Position numbers and translations under genes: made by a program
NCBI RefSeq assembly: GCF_041904905.1
Contig: NZ_JAYRMI010000002.1
Coordinates: 1-64,000, forward strand
Length of the DNA stretch: 64,000 nucleotides
Source: Zoogloea sp041904905
GTDB taxonomy: Bacteria > Pseudomonadota > Gammaproteobacteria > Burkholderiales > Rhodocyclaceae
Direction of reading: 5' to 3'
The notes under the pieces: model-generated
The model's input: the letters and a program-made list of their open reading frames with translations, nothing else
Told to the model about the DNA's origin: nothing
Databases searched by the model: none
In this document: positions 61,145 through 64,000 of the stretch, piece after piece
Layout: every line of letters starts with the position of its first letter
How positions within the stretch are numbered: position 1 is the stretch's first letter

Positions 61145-61755
61145 GCCATCCCGCCACGCACCCCCTCGCCCACCTCGTCGACGACGACGAGGCCATCCGC
61201 GACGCCCTCGGCTGGCTTTTCCGCACCCGCAACGTGGCCGCCCGCGCCTGGGCCTCGGCCGAAGACTTCCTGGCCGCCTGGCAGCCCGACTGGCAGGGCT
61301 GCATCGTGCTCGACATCCGGATGCACGAGATGAGCGGCCTGGAGTGCTTCGACGCCCTGCTGGCGCGCGGCAACACCCTGCCGGTGATCTTCCTCACCGG
61401 CCACGGCGACGTGCCGATGGCGGTGGGTGCCCTCAAGAAAGGCGCCTTCGACTTCCTCGAAAAGCCGGTGGACGACAACGCGCTGGTGGACGTGGTGATC
61501 CGCGCCCTGGCCACCAACGCCCGCCACCAGGCCAACCAGGAAACCCAGGCCACCGTCGCCACCCGCCTCGCCCAGCTCACCCCACGGGAGCAGGAAGTGA
61601 TGCAGCGGGTGCTGGCCGGCAAGTTCAACAAAGTGATCGCCGACGAACTGAACATCTCGATGCGCACCGTCGAAGTGCACCGCTCCCGGGTGTTCGAAAA
61701 GATGGGCGTGCGCTCGGCGGTCGAGCTGGCCCAACTGCTCTCGCCGCGGGACTGA
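61141..61755 (+). CDS. FixJ/LuxR-family response regulator (DctR-like)
   Basis: The 204-residue regulator has a receiver domain with acidic pocket DDDEA near residue 14, phospho-acceptor Asp58 in CIVLDIRMHEMSG, Thr in FLTGHGDVPMAV and Lys108 in FLEKPVDD. A C-terminal LuxR-type helix-turn-helix follows (LTPREQEVMQRVLAGKFNKVIADEL, MRTVEVHRSRVFEKMG). This is the FixJ architecture used by DctR of Rhodobacter, which controls dicarboxylate TRAP transport. Its start overlaps the kinase stop. It probably regulates dctPQM (inference from position). Confidence 0.92.
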   Translation: MSHPATHPLAHLVDDDEAIRDALGWLFRTRNVAARAWASAEDFLAAWQPDWQGCIVLDIRMHEMSGLECFDALLARGNTLPVIFLTGHGDVPMAVGALKKGAFDFLEKPVDDNALVDVVIRALATNARHQANQETQATVATRLAQLTPREQEVMQRVLAGKFNKVIADELNISMRTVEVHRSRVFEKMGVRSAVELAQLLSPRD

Positions 61756-61772
61756 GCCGCCCCCGCGGGCGG

Positions 61773-62061
61773 CACTTCAAGCCCGGGTTTGAACCCGTTG
61801 ATCTTCGACTTGAACGTGTTCAAGTAATCCCTGGGCGCGTTCAGGTTTTTGCTGAACAACTTCAAATCAGACTTGAACCCGTTCAACTAATACCAGGGTT
61901 CGTTCAGCTTTTTGTTGAACCGGCGCAGCTTGAACTTGAATGAATTCAACCCTGGCCTGAACCACTTCAAGTCCGACTCGAAAACACCGACCAAAAACCT
62001 GAAGCAGTTCAAGTCTGGGGTGAAGGGGGTCAAGTCAGGCTTGAACCCCTTGAAGTTCACG
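61773..62061. repeat. Array of about 13 degenerate 21-bp dyad repeats
   Basis: The dctR/tilS convergent gap (61756-62034) is filled by tandem 21-base units (the first is 22). The consensus is NN-GTTCAAG-TNNNN-CTTGAAC, a 19-bp dyad plus a 2-base linker. Well-kept units begin at about 61837, 61858, 61900 and 61963, and a partial unit runs to 62061. The array overlaps the last codons of tilS. Because 21 bases equal seven codons, all frames show heptad-like patterns such as LNGFKSD, but the best one on the - strand is broken by a TAG at 61887-61889. Half-sites are conserved while spacers vary. Confidence 0.85.
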
Positions 62062-63393
62062 CCCGCCCCGCCAGCGCGACCAGACCGGCAGCCAGCCTTT
62101 CTCGCCCGGCGGGCACGCAAACTGCGCCGCCACGCCCACTCCCGCGATCCACGCCAGTCGATCCCCCACCCACAGCAGCGGTAGCTCATCCCGCAGCCAG
62201 CCCGGCACACCCGCCTCCTGCAGCAGGTTCTTCAACGACCGGGACGGCCCGGCCGGATGCAGGCGCAGCCGCTCCCCGCCCGCCCGCCGACGCAGCGCGC
62301 AGGGCTGGCCGGCCAGCGCCGCCGCCCACACCCCCTGCCCCGTCGCAGGCCGGAAGCAGACCTCGCCGCCGGCCCAGCCCAGCGTCGCCTCCCCCGCCCA
62401 GCCAATGGCATCGGGCACCGGCGCGCTCGCGCGCGCCTCCAGCCACCACGCATCGCGGTAGATGCACAGCGCCGACGCCCCCACCGGCAGGCGCAGCCCG
62501 GCGGGCGCGGCATCGGCGCGGAACTGGCGTTCGAGTTCATGGAGACGATCCTCGTCGGGCATCGCCTCGCCCGCCACCGCCAGCACCCGGCGCAGCAGGT
62601 TGCGCAGCCGGGGCGAGGTGAGCCCGAGCGCGCCGGCGCGCCGGTAATGGGTCGAACCCGGCAGCGCCAGGGCGGCCAGATCAGCGTCGGCCAGCGCGTC
62701 GAGCAGGTCCGACGCCTCGGCGGCGAGCCGGCCAAGGCGCGCGAGCCCCGCCGCTGCGCCGGGAAAGCGGGCATTCACGGAAGGCAGGATGTCGTTGCGC
62801 AGGAAATTCCGCGAGAAGCGGGCGTCGGCGTTGCTCGGGTCGTCGACCCAGCTCAAGTCATGGGCGCTGGCGTAAGCCAGGAGCGCCGACCGGGGCACAT
62901 CCAGCAGCGGTCGCCACAGCCCGGGCTGCCCCCGACCCGGCCGGATCGCCCGCATCCCCGCCACGCCGCGCACCCCGGCACCGCGGATGGCGCGAAAGAG
63001 CACCGTCTCGGCCTGATCGTCCCGGTGGTGGGCGAGCGCCAGCCAGTCGGCGCCGTCTTCCAGCAGCACCGCGCGGCGGGCATCGCGGGCGGCGGCTTCG
63101 AGGCCGCCGGGATGGGCGCGATCCACCGTCACGTCGTGCACGGCAAAAGGCACGTCCAGCCGCTCGCATAGCGCACGGCAGACATCGCCCCACGCCGCCG
63201 AACCCGGCACGAGGCCGTGGCGCACGTGGGTCGCGCTCAGGTCGAAATGAAACTGCCCGCGCAGGCCCGCGAGCAGATGAAGGAGCACCGTGGAATCGAG
63301 CCCGCCGGAGAGGCCGACCCGGACACGCCCCGCGGGTGCCGGCAGGTGCTGCCAGCTCGCCGCGACGCGGTGTGGCAGATCAGTCGACGGCAA
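62035..63393 (-). CDS. tilS: tRNA(Ile)-lysidine synthase
   Basis: TilS attaches lysine to C34 of the AUA-reading tRNA-Ile. The 452-residue protein has the PP-loop SGGLDST (29-35) in VRVGLSGGLDSTVLL, HHRDDQAETVLFRAIRG, and the segment WVDDPSNADARFSRNFLRN. The C-terminal domains end VPGWLRDELPLLWVGDRLAWIAGVG. No ATG or GTG fits the N-terminus, so the TTG at 63393, which lies inside the accA 3' end, is used. The last codons overlap the 21-bp repeat array. Confidence 0.92.
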   Translation of the reverse strand: MPSTDLPHRVAASWQHLPAPAGRVRVGLSGGLDSTVLLHLLAGLRGQFHFDLSATHVRHGLVPGSAAWGDVCRALCERLDVPFAVHDVTVDRAHPGGLEAAARDARRAVLLEDGADWLALAHHRDDQAETVLFRAIRGAGVRGVAGMRAIRPGRGQPGLWRPLLDVPRSALLAYASAHDLSWVDDPSNADARFSRNFLRNDILPSVNARFPGAAAGLARLGRLAAEASDLLDALADADLAALALPGSTHYRRAGALGLTSPRLRNLLRRVLAVAGEAMPDEDRLHELERQFRADAAPAGLRLPVGASALCIYRDAWWLEARASAPVPDAIGWAGEATLGWAGGEVCFRPATGQGVWAAALAGQPCALRRRAGGERLRLHPAGPSRSLKNLLQEAGVPGWLRDELPLLWVGDRLAWIAGVGVAAQFACPPGEKGWLPVWSRWRGGRELQGVQA

Positions 63394-64000
63394 TTTCCTT
63401 GAACTTGCCGTAGCTCATCAGCCGCTCGAAACGCCGTTCGAGGAGTTCGGACGGGGACAGGTCGGACACCTGGCGCAAGGCGTCCTGCAGCGCCCGCTTG
63501 AGGCTCTGGGCCATCGCCCGGTGATCCCGGTGGGCGCCGCCCACGGGCTCGTTCACCACCTTGTCGATCAGCCCCAGCGACTTGAGCCGCCCGGCGGTGA
63601 TGCCCATCGTCTCGGCAGCATCCGGCGCCCGGTCGGCGCTCTTCCAGAGGATGGAGGCGCAGCCTTCGGGCGAGATCACCGAGTAGGTGGAGTACTGCAA
63701 CATCATCAGCTGGTCGCCCACGGCGATCGCCAGCGCGCCGCCGGAGCCGCCTTCACCGATGATCGTGCAGATGATGGGCACCTTGAGATTGGTCATCTCG
63801 TAGAGGTTGTGGCCGATGGCCTCGGACTGGCCGCGCTCCTCGGCGTCGATGCCGGGATAGGCGCCCGGGGTGTCGACGAAGGTGAAGATCGGAAGCCCGA
63901 ACTTCTCGGCCAGACGCATCAGGCGCAGGGCCTTGCGGTAGCCCTCGGGCCGCGGCATGCCGAAGTTGCGGAAGATCTTCTCCTTGGTGTCGCGGCCCTT
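63380..64000 (-). CDS. accA: Acetyl-CoA carboxylase carboxyltransferase alpha subunit, 3' part
   Basis: The frame is open to the window edge, so the N-terminal part lies beyond 64000; about 206 C-terminal residues are present. The stretch FGMPRPEGYRKALRLMRLAEKF, then FVDTPGAYPGIDAEERGQSEAI, IGEGGSGGALAI and YSVISPEGCASILWK, identifies AccA. With AccD it transfers the carboxyl group to acetyl-CoA in fatty acid synthesis. It overlaps the start of tilS by 14 bases; accA-tilS is a known order in Proteobacteria. Confidence 0.95.
   Translation of the reverse strand, partial: KGRDTKEKIFRNFGMPRPEGYRKALRLMRLAEKFGLPIFTFVDTPGAYPGIDAEERGQSEAIGHNLYEMTNLKVPIICTIIGEGGSGGALAIAVGDQLMMLQYSTYSVISPEGCASILWKSADRAPDAAETMGITAGRLKSLGLIDKVVNEPVGGAHRDHRAMAQSLKRALQDALRQVSDLSPSELLERRFERLMSYGKFKEIAVD

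Noticed and set aside
61773..62061. CRISPR array in the dctR/tilS gap
   Set aside because: Repeats are contiguous 21-bp degenerate units without unique spacers, and there are no cas genes.
61887..62210. Heptad-repeat (LNxFKxx) coding gene in the repeat array
   Set aside because: The pattern follows automatically from a 21-bp period. The best frame is broken by TAG at 61887 and overlaps tilS, with no start or ribosome-binding site.

Overview
The window looks like a chromosomal segment of a high-GC betaproteobacterium, most likely Rhodocyclales (Azoarcus/Thauera/Dechloromonas relatives). The evidence is the order ndk-rlmN-pilW-rodZ-ispG-hisS-yfgM-bamB-der-hfq-hflX-hflK-hflC-DUF2065-hisZ-purA, the long XrtA/PEP-CTERM exopolysaccharide cluster, and cbb3 oxidase assembly genes. 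The genus assignment is inference from gene order and protein style; no database was consulted.

Layout. Positions 1-3147 (+ strand) carry the end of an alpha/beta hydrolase, a DUF2189 membrane protein, a SIMPL protein, dtd and an NlpC/P60 lipoprotein. hemB (3169-4179, -) follows, then a short intergenic region that may encode a small RNA on the + strand. From 29651 down to 4360 (- strand) runs a nearly unbroken series of 20 genes for an exopolysaccharide coupled to exosortase A. It contains the export lipoprotein, chain-length protein, tyrosine kinase, outer-membrane barrel, ATPase, deacetylase, FemAB protein, six glycosyltransferases, amidotransferase, CapK-like ligase, polymerase/ligase, XrtA-EpsI fusion, AAC(3)-type acetyltransferase, an alpha-toroid protein and a flippase. 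Most junctions overlap or are separated by only a few bases, so it is probably one or a few transcripts. Next come a lipid/lipoprotein trafficking set (outer-membrane barrel, LolD-like ATPase, divergent LolA-like protein) with no visible permease, then a HugZ-like protein, rlmB and rnr.

Two identical tRNA-Leu(CAG) genes, each with its own promoter and terminator, precede the housekeeping block (37343-52732, all -). After ndk lie a candidate FNR-controlled small RNA, ccoS and ccoI, a TRAP dicarboxylate transporter (dctM, dctQ, dctP), and a divergent sensor kinase/response regulator pair. tilS and the 3' part of accA end the window.

Main discoveries. (1) The dct sensor kinase frame is broken at a run of 13 cytosines immediately after its start codon, which suggests phase variation or a homopolymer error. 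(2) An array of about 13 degenerate 21-bp units, each a GTTCAAG-N5-CTTGAAC dyad, fills the convergent dctR/tilS gap. (3) An FNR box sits at exactly class II spacing from a -10 element and leads to a strong terminator with no gene between: a likely oxygen-regulated small RNA. (4) A three-hairpin RNA with a CCUCC loop lies beside hemB. Most other long open frames in this GC-rich DNA are antisense or out-of-frame shadows and are left out.
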